Part shown: in pieces, positions 36,401-43,469 of the stretch
Layout of the letters: each line of letters starts with the position of its first letter
How positions within the stretch are numbered: position 1 is the stretch's first letter
Origin: Gemmiger sp. An50
Lineage (GTDB): Bacteria > Bacillota > Clostridia > Oscillospirales > Ruminococcaceae
Reading direction: 5' to 3'
DNA: 64,000 nt
NCBI RefSeq assembly: GCF_002161595.1
Contig: NZ_NFID01000006.1
Span: 1-64,000 of the forward strand
Notes under the pieces: generated by a model
Seen by the model: the letters and a program-made list of their open reading frames with translations, nothing else
Told to the model about the DNA's origin: nothing
Database searches by the model: none
Translations under genes and position numbers: made by a program

Positions 36401-38365
36401 GCCACCCACATTCGGAACGTGGCCTCCAACGCCATCAACATCCCGGTGCGCAGGCTGAAAAACATGATCGGCGCGGCGCTGGAGCCCACCTTTGTGCCTG
36501 CCGGACAGCGAACCAAGAGCGTTCTGAACCCGCTGGACAGCGCAGACCGGGCCCTGAAGGAATTCGCCCGGCAGGATCTGGACAACGTGGCCGCCATTCT
36601 GGACGGCAGCCAGAAATACAACGACCGGCAGATCATTGAACAGCTGAAGGACCCCTTCAAGGTGAACGGCAGCTGGGGCACCGCTGCTTCCAGTCCACTG
36701 CCCCAGCGGATCGCCCGCAAGGCGGCGGACACCGCCGCAGGGGCGGCCAGCCGTCTTTACAAGGCCAACAGCGGGGCGCTGAGTGCCGAGGATACCCTGT
36801 TCAAGAAAACCGCATACACGGACAGCCTGGCCCAATACCTGAAGGCCAACCGCATTGACCCGAAAACCGCGGAGGGTGCGGTGCTGGACAAGGCCAGGGC
36901 CTACGCCATTGAGGAGGCCAAGCGGGCCACCTACACCGAGGCGAACAGCCTGGCGCAGGCACTGAGCCGACTGGAACGCACCAACCTGGGCACCAAGCTG
37001 TTTGTGGGCGGACTGGTCCCCTTCAAGACCACGCCGCTGAACATCATCAAGCGGGGCCTTGCCTACAGCCCGGCGGGGCTGGTGAAGGCGATGACTCTGG
37101 ACACCGCCCTGATGCGGATGGGCCGGATGAGTGCAGCAGAGATGATCGACAACCTGGCCCAGGGCTTGACCGGCACCGGCATCATGGCGCTGGGCGCCTT
37201 CCTGGCAAGCCAGGGACTGGTGAACGGCGTTGCCCCGGAGAACAAAAAGGAGCGGGACTTTAAGGCAGCGGGCGGCTGGCAGGATTACTCTATCAACCTG
37301 CCCGGCGGCACCTACACCATTGACTGGGCAGGCCCCGCGGTGATGGCACTTCTGGCCGGTGTGGAGGCCTTCCACGCCAGTGAGCAGGAAGGCTTCGGCT
37401 TCAACGAATTCCTGACCGCCATGGGCAACATCACTGAGCCGCTGTTCGACACCACCATGCTCAGCGGCATCAACAGTGCCATTCAGTCGGCCACCTATGC
37501 CGGGTCTAACCCGGTGACGGCAGCGGCCGGACAGGCGGTCAGCAACTTTGCCACCCAGGGCATTCCCACCCTGAGCGGACAGCTTGCCCGAGCCATGGAC
37601 CCGGTGCGGCGCACCCCCTACTCCGACCGGCAGGGAGCGGAGGGCGGGCTTTGGGAGGCTGCCCAGCGGATCACGAACCGGATTCCCGGTCTTTCGGAGC
37701 AGAACCCGCCCTATGTGGATGTGTGGGGCCGCACCCAGGAGAACCCGGGCGGCAGCACACTCGGCCGCCTTGCCTACGGGATGCTTTCGCCCGGGTATTA
37801 CAGCCCGGACCGGACCACCGACGCGGACCGGCTGGTGGAGCAGATCTACGGGACCACCGGCGACGCGGCCGCGCTGCCGGCGCTTTTGAACAGCTCCTTC
37901 ACCGTGAACGGCGAGAAGGTGGTGCTGGATGCGCAGCAGTTCACCCTGGGCAAGCAGGTGAAGGGCCAGACCTCCGCTGACATGGTGGAGGCGCTGGAGG
38001 GCTATGCGCCCTTTGAGGCGCTGGAGCCTGCCGGACAGGCCGCGGTGCTGGAAGGCGTTTACTCGCTGGCGAACACCATGGCCAAGACCCAGGTGATCCC
38101 CCAGCTGGAGGAGGACTTCCAGACGGCGGTGAACAGCGGGGATCTGACCGCCACCGAAGCCATGATGCAGGCTTACCTGGACGGCGGCGCCGACGCGGTG
38201 ATCCCCTACCTTGTGGCGAAGGAGATTGCCGGGGATGTGACCGGCGACAAAAACAGTGCCGGGAAGACCATTCCCGGCAGTAAAAAGCAGAACACCCTGG
38301 AGGCGCTGATGGAGGCCGGGTATTCCCGTGCCCAGGCTGAGCGGCTCTACGAAGTAATCGGATGA
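33434..38365 (+). CDS. Giant (1643 aa) internal virion / ejection protein with HExxH domain
   Basis: Start ATG 33434 with GAGGGGGA upstream. Residues 1-110 are Ser/Ala/Pro disordered. Residues 110-440 are helical with hydrophobic stretches. Residues 445-540 look like off-frame sequence and overlap another ORF. Near 635 a metallopeptidase-like motif (MAHEDFHVAL) occurs in a less GC-rich segment. Residues 740-1150 are helical repeats (MKLAGDLARIATEAGQNLQA, LANPATHIRNVASNAI). Hydrophobic segments lie near 1245 (GTGIMALGAFLASQGLV) and 1300. Such multi-domain phage proteins are injected with DNA or form a trans-envelope channel. No tape-measure gene exists, fitting a podovirus. Confidence 0.65.
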   Translation: MARYDLNALEKRRSETVERLEQIPDKPSAPAFSSASSSVSFSRRSSASSHSPTASPKTRPAAGADFLQQTKQKTSEPAATPAKVETSSLTGSRPDEEQARQLDTWLSDGYRLSREEKADARRLIGENSAAMWELEKSGQQPDAQQQEYSRQMQRLANKISPIANVMTGAAEAFGIPALADLMSGGSTGDDAVQDARTQNPIGTLGGQIGGSLAGYALVAPAAAQIPALQKAGTALAGTRGAKALQQIPVLGQAFGAEGIASMLAGQAADLVMDTAPSLARDVRDGKSAGQIAASTMKNLGVNAALNVVGEEIPYLWSAGRHALRGMRSGTQNAAEAAARAAKNTTDALDTAKALPSPATAAGSAPVGQKSEVDQLVEAFRNGTMTSRQMDALKPGGVHRAAFEQATGIRLPETSSATRRALGRGIDTNLPERYDKAIESTERAMNDGEAALSGTAGYDRRPYRASADERRGVGGVPEGMPGGEGVRREVQPPLRSSVESTARAGQTDHRAAADGDAPGLRTIFEGKRDRAPFQQTAEEFVKQAEASGMKLGRLKQTSFAYTPVEMDQAGDNARRIAEEYTARGQAFVLTDQPLLVNKDGMTRQLSDAATAPDGTVYIWKGTDFDPGDTMAHEDFHVALNRGEKSAQEYYDTFLSSLDFLDEDYQDAARIINDKYFDGALDLTNLDDLDKVNRELAAYFHEFKENPTLTGFNDFAWVDDFDGMLENSRRAFKESLNLPPASIGAKKHDPASYAGMQAEYGTIAPGENAARVVDVPVSTNGTDRVSVGVRTLMEAPQTPDEMIPLYEKAVADGLFSHDVARDRQVVNEAVQAIQQNGYQKELDAWKSLMNDGSAPSKAGIAKGQVLYTLATENGDTETAMKLAGDLARIATEAGQNLQAQRLLKRMTPEGKLYYAQQTLESFKKELVDQYGSQFGNISIPGELADALMKAGSQKEQDEALLAIYRNIADQLPATWADRWNAWRYLAMLANPATHIRNVASNAINIPVRRLKNMIGAALEPTFVPAGQRTKSVLNPLDSADRALKEFARQDLDNVAAILDGSQKYNDRQIIEQLKDPFKVNGSWGTAASSPLPQRIARKAADTAAGAASRLYKANSGALSAEDTLFKKTAYTDSLAQYLKANRIDPKTAEGAVLDKARAYAIEEAKRATYTEANSLAQALSRLERTNLGTKLFVGGLVPFKTTPLNIIKRGLAYSPAGLVKAMTLDTALMRMGRMSAAEMIDNLAQGLTGTGIMALGAFLASQGLVNGVAPENKKERDFKAAGGWQDYSINLPGGTYTIDWAGPAVMALLAGVEAFHASEQEGFGFNEFLTAMGNITEPLFDTTMLSGINSAIQSATYAGSNPVTAAAGQAVSNFATQGIPTLSGQLARAMDPVRRTPYSDRQGAEGGLWEAAQRITNRIPGLSEQNPPYVDVWGRTQENPGGSTLGRLAYGMLSPGYYSPDRTTDADRLVEQIYGTTGDAAALPALLNSSFTVNGEKVVLDAQQFTLGKQVKGQTSADMVEALEGYAPFEALEPAGQAAVLEGVYSLANTMAKTQVIPQLEEDFQTAVNSGDLTATEAMMQAYLDGGADAVIPYLVAKEIAGDVTGDKNSAGKTIPGSKKQNTLEALMEAGYSRAQAERLYEVIG
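34770..35054 (+). CDS. Possible nested gene inside the giant virion protein gene
   Basis: 94 codons in a different frame from the surrounding 4.9 kb gene, with AAAGGG 9 bases before its ATG. Its product looks like a real soluble helical protein (PDMIADHIGRPRMSDEEWAE, EFDEKYSHPFAAQWRAQRG). The host frame over the same DNA reads as R/G/A-rich filler (ADERRGVGGVPEGMPGGEG). Either it is a genuine overlapping gene, or the giant ORF arose by fusion across a former small gene. Function unknown. Confidence 0.45.
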   Translation: MAKQPYRGLPDMIADHIGRPRMSDEEWAEYQKECLEAREFDEKYSHPFAAQWRAQRGLGRRITVQQQMEMLRDFEQYLKENGIERPSSKRQKNS

Positions 38366-38416
38366 AAATACCCCCGGCTGCTGAGGAATTTCTTCCAGCG
38401 GCCGGGGGTATTTCTT
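38366..38416. terminator. Bidirectional terminator at end of late module
   Basis: A 13-bp stem (AAATACCCCCGGC / GCCGGGGGTATTT) lies between the convergent giant gene and the antirepressor gene. Confidence 0.85.
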
Positions 38417-38418
38417 AT

Positions 38419-39273
38419 TCAGATCTGTTCAAATTGGGCCGCATCCACCACGGCATCAACAGACACATTCAACACGCCTGCAATCTTCTGGGCTTCGTCC
38501 AGATACAAAGGTTTTTGCCCACAAAGCAATTTATGGACTTTCGCCTGCCACCAGCCCATTCGAAGCGCAAACTCGGAATAGTTTTTACAGTGGCTAAGAA
38601 TCAGCTTTCTCAGTTCCGGATTTTGTTCCAGTCCGCTTTGATAGGCGGAGTATCTGCTTGCGACCAGCATTTCCCTTCCCCGCATGGAATGGGAAACGAG
38701 CTGTTTTGGGGCGGTGTTTCCCGCCTTGAGCAGAGCAAGGATATGCTTCTGATTTTCCAGAATCTGATTCAAAAGCTCGTTCTCCACGGTATTTTGCCGG
38801 CCATAACCACCGGTTTTTCTGATTTCCGGCAACACCTCGTCGAACACCCAGCGTTCGAACTGTTCGGCAGCAGGCAGGCGGCTGTGGGTAATGAGCCGAT
38901 AAACATCGCCTTCCGTGATGAAGCGTGCTTCCTGCGTGCGTCCCAGACTGTCGCAGATGGGGTAACGATTCGTTACCCCATCGCTTTTGCAATGATCAGC
39001 CAACGCTTTATTAGTATTCGTGTACCCAAGCGCCGTTGCAACATCCCTGCCGCAGAACAGTACCTTACCATCCTGCTCCACTGTTCGCACAGTTCCAAAC
39101 GAAGCATGTGAGAAGGTTTGGATGCCGGCTTCATGTGCAACTGCGTGCTGCTGGCCCATCGCAAAACCTGCGTCAAATGCGGCCCTGGTTGCCTTTTCTT
39201 GCAGTAACTGAATCCTCTGCTCAAGCATTCCGTTCTTATCTTGGTCAAGTTTACTACAACGCTTATCATTCAT
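38419..39273 (-). CDS. BRO-N phage antirepressor
   Basis: 284 residues from the ATG at 39273 (an in-frame GTG at 39297 is an alternative). The BRO-N domain spans residues about 50-150 (KVLFCGRDVATALGYTNTNK, RFITEGDVYRLITHSRLPAA, FERWVFDEVLPEIRKTGGYG). The C-terminal part ends in an HTH-like region (NYSEFALRMGWWQAKVHKLL, AQKIAGVLNVSVDAVVDA). Antirepressors of this type inactivate phage repressors. It overlaps the 3' end of the small ORF at 39463 by 8 bases and lies in the same orientation as the RHH gene at 39772. Confidence 0.85.
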   Translation of the reverse strand: MNDKRCSKLDQDKNGMLEQRIQLLQEKATRAAFDAGFAMGQQHAVAHEAGIQTFSHASFGTVRTVEQDGKVLFCGRDVATALGYTNTNKALADHCKSDGVTNRYPICDSLGRTQEARFITEGDVYRLITHSRLPAAEQFERWVFDEVLPEIRKTGGYGRQNTVENELLNQILENQKHILALLKAGNTAPKQLVSHSMRGREMLVASRYSAYQSGLEQNPELRKLILSHCKNYSEFALRMGWWQAKVHKLLCGQKPLYLDEAQKIAGVLNVSVDAVVDAAQFEQI

Positions 39274-39463
39274 TGCACACCCCACCTTCCCCGCCACGGG
39301 CTAAGTGCTTTCCCAACATGATTCCGTAACCGATAGCCAAATCTAATGCAAAAAAAGGATTCCCCTGTTTGATGTGGGAATAGCAGATTTCTGCTGCTTG
39401 TCTGGCTTCTTTGTACTGGAGAGTTGAGCATGGCTGATGCATCAACAAATTTTTTAAATCCAT
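39266..39463 (-). CDS. Small protein upstream of antirepressor
   Basis: 65 residues with AAGGAAG about 12 bases before the ATG. It is a mostly helical, Cys/Ala-containing protein (QYKEARQAAEICYSHIKQGN, FFALDLAIGYGIMLGKHLA). Translational coupling to the antirepressor is suggested by the 8-base overlap. No family recognised. Confidence 0.6.
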   Translation of the reverse strand: MDLKNLLMHQPCSTLQYKEARQAAEICYSHIKQGNPFFALDLAIGYGIMLGKHLARGGEGGVCNE

Positions 39464-39473
39464 AATGTATAGT

Positions 39474-39505
39474 GACTTCCTTTCGTTGCTTGTAAGAAGT
39501 CACCC
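39474..39505. promoter_or_regulatory. Inverted repeat in antirepressor leader
   Basis: GTGACTTC and GAAGTCAC arms are separated by 16 bases and overlap the -35 of the plus-strand promoter. A third half-site-like GTAACTTC lies at 39533. Possible operator for the local RHH protein, or an mRNA stem. Confidence 0.45.
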
Positions 39506-39518
39506 TCTGTGGTAGAAT
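39490..39518 (+). promoter_or_regulatory. Candidate promoter of antisense small RNA
   Basis: -35 TTGTAA (39490-39495), 17-base spacer, -10 TAGAAT (39513-39518). A terminator lies about 75 bases downstream with no ORF between. Confidence 0.5.
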
Positions 39519-39524
39519 AGATTT

Positions 39525-39603
39525 ACCGGAAGGTAACTTCTGGATGTGGAGAACAACTCGCTTTGCTTCCTACGGCGTGGGCGGGTTGTTCTTTATTTTT
39601 TTT
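39525..39603 (+). ncRNA. Candidate antisense RNA between RHH and antirepressor genes
   Basis: The predicted transcript of about 80 nt starts with a small hairpin (TTACC-GGAA-GGTAA) and ends with an intrinsic terminator (GAACAACTCGC pairing with GCGGGTTGTTC, then TTTATTTTTTTT). It runs opposite to, and inside, the RHH-antirepressor transcription unit, as the sar RNA does in the phage P22 arc-ant operon. Expression is inferred from the promoter and terminator only. Confidence 0.5.
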
Positions 39604-39772
39604 CGTGCCTATCCAAAAACTCGATAACGGCAGCTCGCACGGTACTTGCACGTTCTTTCTCATGCTTCGCGCAATAATCATCGAGGCGTTTGAGCTCCTC
39701 ATCCGTCATTCTCGTGCTTATCTGGTTTGTTCTCGGGCTTTCAGACTTTGGCCTCCCGGTTCTCGGAGACAT
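39593..39772 (-). CDS. Arc/Mnt-like ribbon-helix-helix repressor
   Basis: 59 residues from the ATG at 39772, with GGGGTG 5 bases upstream. A basic Pro/Arg N-terminus (SPRTGRPKSESPRTNQ) is followed by an RHH fold (ISTRMTDEELKRLDDYCAKH, RASTVRAAVIEFLDRHEKK). It has its own strong promoter bearing direct repeats. Position upstream of an antirepressor gene parallels Arc of phage P22. Confidence 0.8.
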   Translation of the reverse strand: MSPRTGRPKSESPRTNQISTRMTDEELKRLDDYCAKHEKERASTVRAAVIEFLDRHEKK

Positions 39773-39806
39773 CTTTTCACCCCACTTTCTGAACTCCGAT
39801 AATTCA

Positions 39807-39835
39807 ATTATATTTATTGAACTCCAAAAAGTCAA
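39807..39835 (-). promoter_or_regulatory. Strong promoter of RHH-antirepressor unit
   Basis: Minus strand -35 TTGACT (39835-39830), 17-base spacer, perfect -10 TATAAT (39812-39807). Two GGAGTTC direct repeats, one in the spacer and one just after the -10, are candidate RHH operator half-sites. Confidence 0.75.
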
Positions 39836-39912
39836 CACTTTTTTCGTCTGCATTCTTGCTATTGTTATTCGGATGTGTCATAATTATCAAAAATCGTAAA
39901 GTGGTGTATTGT

Positions 39913-40308
39913 ATGGAATCCGGTCTAAAAACAAGCATAAAAGCATTTTTTCTGAACCTGTTTGGAATTCTTGCAGCGTATATTTTGTGGTTAGTACTTT
40001 TTCTAGTTCTAACCCCGGTATTGAACTATCTTTTATCTGTTCCCGTGATTGGAAACATTTTGGAATACCCTCGAGGTACGATAATAACAGGAGCACTGCT
40101 CCTGAACGGAATTCCGATTTTTCTGGCGTCTTTCGCGGCGAACAAAATAACCAAACACGCATCCTATCGCTTTGCAAACAAGGCGTTTTGCATTTATGTT
40201 ATCTTGACTTGTGCGTATGCAGGCATTGTCAATGCATCGTTCCTTGCTGAATTGTGCAGTATTGTTTGTGCGATCATATCGCTATATCACTATGAAAAGG
40301 AGGCATAA
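39913..40308 (+). CDS. Four-helix membrane protein (prophage cargo)
   Basis: 131 residues from the ATG at 39913. Hydrophobic segments lie at about 10-38, 55-75, 91-106 and 108-126; the ends are short and charged. Its DNA is clearly more AT-rich than the flanking structural and early genes. The stop is 2 bases before the J-domain gene start, so the two are translated together. No family recognised. A role in superinfection exclusion or host envelope modification is only a guess. Confidence 0.6.
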   Translation: MESGLKTSIKAFFLNLFGILAAYILWLVLFLVLTPVLNYLLSVPVIGNILEYPRGTIITGALLLNGIPIFLASFAANKITKHASYRFANKAFCIYVILTCAYAGIVNASFLAELCSIVCAIISLYHYEKEA

Positions 40309-40310
40309 TT

Positions 40311-41141
40311 ATGACACATTATGATGTGCTGGGTGTTAGCCCAACTGCCTCCCAGGATGAGATCAAAGCTGCATACCGGAACATGTTAAAGGCATTTCAT
40401 CCTGATTACTATACCGGAGATAAAGCCTTTGCGGAAAGACAAACCCAAAAAATAGTTGAGGCATATAACGTTCTTCGCGATGAGCAGCGAAGAAGAGACT
40501 ATGATTTCTTGCTAAACGCTCGCGATCAGGGCAATGCAGAGCGAGAATGTCGTGGTGAAAACCACTCCGATCCAAGCAAAGAGAATCCGCAGTCTGACGC
40601 TTCTGCGGATGCACCACCGCCCACTGATACAGCGAAAAGGCCCAGAGGTTCTTCCCGAAAAAGAAGGCTCGAATGGTTTTGCGGCATCGTCATCGCTTTT
40701 TTGGGAACACTTCTTACCTTTTGGGCCCCTGCGAATTCCTACCCAACTGATTCCCCCATTGTAATAGATTTGTCTCCTGAGGAGGCATCTGGAAATGGTG
40801 CAGAATACCTTGTAACAACTACTCTATATAAGCTCACTAATACCGGCGTTGGAGGGGATTGGGAACATCACTATGCGATAAACAGAAATCCCATCGGAGA
40901 AGACGGCCTCGTTGTCTATATCGAAGCCGGAAGCCGCTTGACCCTTTCAGCCTCGTGTACAGAGCAAGATGACAGTATCCCTGATGTGGGATTTGACGAG
41001 AACACTATTACGATACTTGAGAAAGATTTAGATTCAGATTTTTCAAGAAGCCTTGAAGTGACCGTTTATGAGGATGGAAAAAAAACACTCAACAGCCCAT
41101 CTGCCACATTTATCATTCAATTTGATTTTAAAAAGCTGTAA
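40311..41141 (+). CDS. Membrane-anchored J-domain protein (prophage cargo)
   Basis: 276 residues, SD AAAAGGAGG. Residues 1-65 are a DnaJ J-domain with the HPD tripeptide at 30-32 (MLKAFHPDYY). A polar linker (70-118) leads to one membrane helix (120-139), followed by an exported beta-rich domain of about 135 residues. The orientation implies J-domain inside and C-terminal domain outside. J-domains recruit and activate Hsp70 (DnaK). It is AT-rich relative to the phage, forms a unit with the preceding membrane protein, and is closed by a terminator. Function unknown. Confidence 0.7.
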   Translation: MTHYDVLGVSPTASQDEIKAAYRNMLKAFHPDYYTGDKAFAERQTQKIVEAYNVLRDEQRRRDYDFLLNARDQGNAERECRGENHSDPSKENPQSDASADAPPPTDTAKRPRGSSRKRRLEWFCGIVIAFLGTLLTFWAPANSYPTDSPIVIDLSPEEASGNGAEYLVTTTLYKLTNTGVGGDWEHHYAINRNPIGEDGLVVYIEAGSRLTLSASCTEQDDSIPDVGFDENTITILEKDLDSDFSRSLEVTVYEDGKKTLNSPSATFIIQFDFKKL

Positions 41142-41185
41142 AGTCGATCATAGCTGCTCTATTCAAATGGATTAGTTTATAAAAA

Positions 41186-41232
41186 GAACTGCGCCGTTCC
41201 CTATCTACCTACGAGAACGACGCAGTTTTTTA
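41186..41232. terminator. Bidirectional terminator, cargo unit / early module
   Basis: AACTGCG(C)CGTTC pairs with GAACG(A)CGCAGTT, with T tracts on both strands. It separates the J-domain unit from the convergent early operon. Confidence 0.8.
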
Positions 41233-41607
41233 TTTAAGCTGCCGCACCGCACGGTCGTGCAGGCGGTAGACGGTGGACCGGGGCAGGTGCAGCGCCCGGG
41301 CGATCTGGCCCATGGACAGGCCGGTGATGTAGCGCAGGTTCAGAATTTCGTGCGCCCGGCCCTGCACCGGTGCGATGGCGGCTGCCACCCTGGCATAGGC
41401 GGCGTACATTTCCACCTTGGCGGCATCCAGCCGGCAGCGGGCCTCGTCGATCCGCTCGGCCTGGCTGGCCAGCCGGTCCTCCTCCCGGCTGCGGGCTGCC
41501 GGCATGCCGGACAGGCTTTGGGTGATGCGCTCGGATTTGAGCTCCAGCAGCCGCTCACGGGCCGCCTGGACGGTTTTCAATGCGTCGCGGTATTCCCACA
41601 GGTTCAT
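41230..41607 (-). CDS. Sigma-70 region 4-like phage regulator (ArpU/RinA type)
   Basis: 125 residues from the ATG at 41607, SD AAGGAGG. A helical N-terminus is followed by a C-terminal HTH close to sigma region 4 (ILNLRYITGLSMGQIARALH, PRSTVYRLHDRAVRQLK). Proteins of this kind at the end of early operons usually activate late gene transcription. It overlaps the preceding gene by 4 bases. Confidence 0.75.
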   Translation of the reverse strand: MNLWEYRDALKTVQAARERLLELKSERITQSLSGMPAARSREEDRLASQAERIDEARCRLDAAKVEMYAAYARVAAAIAPVQGRAHEILNLRYITGLSMGQIARALHLPRSTVYRLHDRAVRQLK

Positions 41608-41894
41608 AGCTCCTCCTTGGTCATGCGGACCTTCACGCCGCGGGCGATCAGGCTCTGGATCATATCGTAATCGGCCAGCTTCTCCTTGCGCAGGCGGCCG
41701 TAGCTGTCGATCACATCCGGCAGCTGGTCGATTACCCGGTTGACGGTTCTTGCGGACAGGCCCGCGTTCAGCATGGCCGCAAAGACCATGCACTGGACCC
41801 GGTTGGTGATGTCCTCCACCTGGGCGTCCAGCACCGACTCGGCGGCAATGCGGGCGGCTGCCTTTTCCTTTGTGGTCAGGTATCTGGCTTTCAC
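41604..41894 (-). CDS. Conserved-looking phage early protein
   Basis: 96 residues from a GTG start overlapping the stop of the upstream gene (GTGA). It is mostly helical (AARIAAESVLDAQVEDITNR, MLNAGLSARTVNRVIDQLPD). No family recognised. Tight overlaps on both sides put it in the early operon. Confidence 0.6.
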   Translation of the reverse strand: MKARYLTTKEKAAARIAAESVLDAQVEDITNRVQCMVFAAMLNAGLSARTVNRVIDQLPDVIDSYGRLRKEKLADYDMIQSLIARGVKVRMTKEEL

Positions 41895-42280
41895 TGCGCC
41901 CGCCCCCTGTTCTGTGGCGGGCCGGCTTTGGCGGCCGGTTCTGCCGGCGGCTTCGTTTTCAGGCCCAGATCGATGCTGGAAAACGAGATGGAATCGCACT
42001 CCCCGCAGCGGCCAATCGGTGGGGCCGGGCGGGTGTTCCAGTCCGAAAGGGCCTCTTTGAAATCGTATTTGTATGTGCTGAAAGCAAGTCCACATTTGCA
42101 CTCAAAGGAGTACGGGTCGCCGCCGCTGTCCGGGTCGTGAAAAGTCGGCTGCCAATCCTCCGGGCCGCGTACCGTTACCGGCTTAAAGCACTTCGGACAC
42201 GCCAGCACAACGCCATGGAGGGTGCATTCTTCCTGTGCCTGCTTCTCTCCCATCAAGGCGCGGCGCTCAAGGTTGGTCAT
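41891..42280 (-). CDS. Lar-like zinc-ribbon protein
   Basis: 129 residues from the ATG at 42280, SD GGAGG. Two cysteine pairs (CPKC near 28; CKCG near 60) and the motif EALSDWNTRP match the C4 / A-WN-R layout of Lar-type restriction-alleviation proteins. A Pro-rich C-terminal tail follows. It might protect phage DNA from restriction, but small zinc ribbons with this layout are common and diverse. Confidence 0.55.
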   Translation of the reverse strand: MTNLERRALMGEKQAQEECTLHGVVLACPKCFKPVTVRGPEDWQPTFHDPDSGGDPYSFECKCGLAFSTYKYDFKEALSDWNTRPAPPIGRCGECDSISFSSIDLGLKTKPPAEPAAKAGPPQNRGRAQ

Positions 42281-42650
42281 CCCTGTTTTCCTCCAATCTC
42301 TTCTCCAGCATCTCCCATGCGGCATCGGTGAGCGGGCGGCCGCAGTGGGTGCAGTACTGCCTTTCCCACTGTTCCCACATTCGAAGCATATCTTCATCCC
42401 CGCACCTCTTGCACGGCTTCCATTTGCTTCTGTCAAAGTGAGACAGCGGTTCCACTGCCGTTCGCTCAAGTTCTGCCCGAAGCTCCTGCACAATCGGCAA
42501 GCTTTCGGGATCGATCGTTTTGGCGGAATGGATCATCGACCTCACCCGCAGGATGCAGTCGTTAAATCCCTCCATATATTTTCGATTATTCCAATCAGCC
42601 TTCTTGCGGACCACCTGATCCATGAGCTGATCCAGATCACCAAGCCTCAT
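42267..42650 (-). CDS. Small phage protein with zinc ribbon
   Basis: 127 residues, ATG overlapping the upstream stop. An N-terminal helical half (LDQLMDQVVRKKADWNNRKY) and a C-terminal CKRC...CTHC zinc ribbon. Such proteins are frequent in Firmicutes phage early operons. Function unknown. Confidence 0.65.
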   Translation of the reverse strand: MRLGDLDQLMDQVVRKKADWNNRKYMEGFNDCILRVRSMIHSAKTIDPESLPIVQELRAELERTAVEPLSHFDRSKWKPCKRCGDEDMLRMWEQWERQYCTHCGRPLTDAAWEMLEKRLEENRDDQP

Positions 42651-42904
42651 GCGTTCCTTCTCCTTTCATTTACAGTAGTCAATCGCTTCCCACAATTCTC
42701 ACAGTGCTTCGCCATAGGCCGAACCACAGCGTTGCATCGTGGGCAGCGCCAGGCACCGCCGCCGTAGCGGACTTTGGCCGGGATTTTGCTTTGGGCCGCT
42801 TTTCGGGCCTGTTCCAGAGCCAGCCGGTCGAAGCTGCCCTCCGGCAGCCGTTCTTCCATTTGCCGGAGCCTGTGGACAACTGCCTCCCACTGCATTCGGT
42901 TCAT
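42647..42904 (-). CDS. Small phage zinc-ribbon protein
   Basis: 85 residues. A helical N-terminus and a CPRC...CENC zinc ribbon near residues 54-72. It overlaps both neighbours by 4 bases. Function unknown. Confidence 0.6.
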   Translation of the reverse strand: MNRMQWEAVVHRLRQMEERLPEGSFDRLALEQARKAAQSKIPAKVRYGGGAWRCPRCNAVVRPMAKHCENCGKRLTTVNERRRNA

Positions 42905-43311
42905 AATTTCTTGCCCCCGTGCCGGTAGGGGCGGCTTTTGTTATATTCCATCTTCTCCTGTACGATGCGGTCAACGTCCAGATTTTCCTTTCCGAACCAG
43001 TCCAGGATTCGGATCAGGCAGTCTGCCATCTCCACGGCGATGCCCTCAGGCTTGTGGCTTTCTTTGCATTCGTATCCATAGCAAATTTCGTTGTGCATAA
43101 CAGGACGATTATCACACATTTGGCAGTCAATATTAACCTGCTTATACTCCATAGGCCGCCCGGCGCGGTATTCTTCAAGCGCCTCGGACAGCTCAGAGTG
43201 GCACAGGGCCACGATCTCGCCGAAGCTGCGCTCCTCTTCCCACCAGCCGTGCTCGACCGCGTTTTCGTGAATCTCTTTCGCCAGTTCATTCATGTTCACA
43301 GGTTTACTCAT
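42901..43311 (-). CDS. MazG-like nucleotide pyrophosphohydrolase
   Basis: 136 residues from the ATG at 43311, SD AAAGGAG. The all-helical MazG-type fold shows metal-binding acidic motifs (HSELSEALEEYRAGRP and VEMADCLIRILDWFG). A short Cys-containing insert (CQMCDNRP) is unusual. Phage MazG-like enzymes hydrolyse (d)NTPs or alarmones. Overlaps the downstream gene. Confidence 0.8.
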   Translation of the reverse strand: MSKPVNMNELAKEIHENAVEHGWWEEERSFGEIVALCHSELSEALEEYRAGRPMEYKQVNIDCQMCDNRPVMHNEICYGYECKESHKPEGIAVEMADCLIRILDWFGKENLDVDRIVQEKMEYNKSRPYRHGGKKL

Positions 43312-43328
43312 TTCGTTTCTCCTTTCGT

Positions 43329-43469
43329 TTAAAGCAGCCAGGCCAGCAGGCGCAGAGCGCCCAGCAGGGCTGCGGCGGACAGGATGAGGGTGGCGACGGC
43401 CCCTGTGAGCAGCCCGGCACACAGCAGCCGGTACAACAGGCGGGCCAGCCGCACATCGTGCCGGTTCAT
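43329..43469 (-). CDS. 46-aa membrane peptide
   Basis: ATG 43469 overlaps the end of the rusA gene by 4 bases. A basic N-terminus (MNRHDVRLARLLYRLL) is followed by a single hydrophobic helix (LLTGAVATLILSAAALLGAL). It fills the gap between rusA and the MazG-like gene and is probably translated by coupling. Confidence 0.55.
   Translation of the reverse strand: MNRHDVRLARLLYRLLCAGLLTGAVATLILSAAALLGALRLLAWLL

Noticed and set aside
33407-37375. Minus-strand frames antisense to the giant virion gene
   Set aside because: No SD, shadow composition, and the plus-strand frame is continuous and coherent over most of its length.
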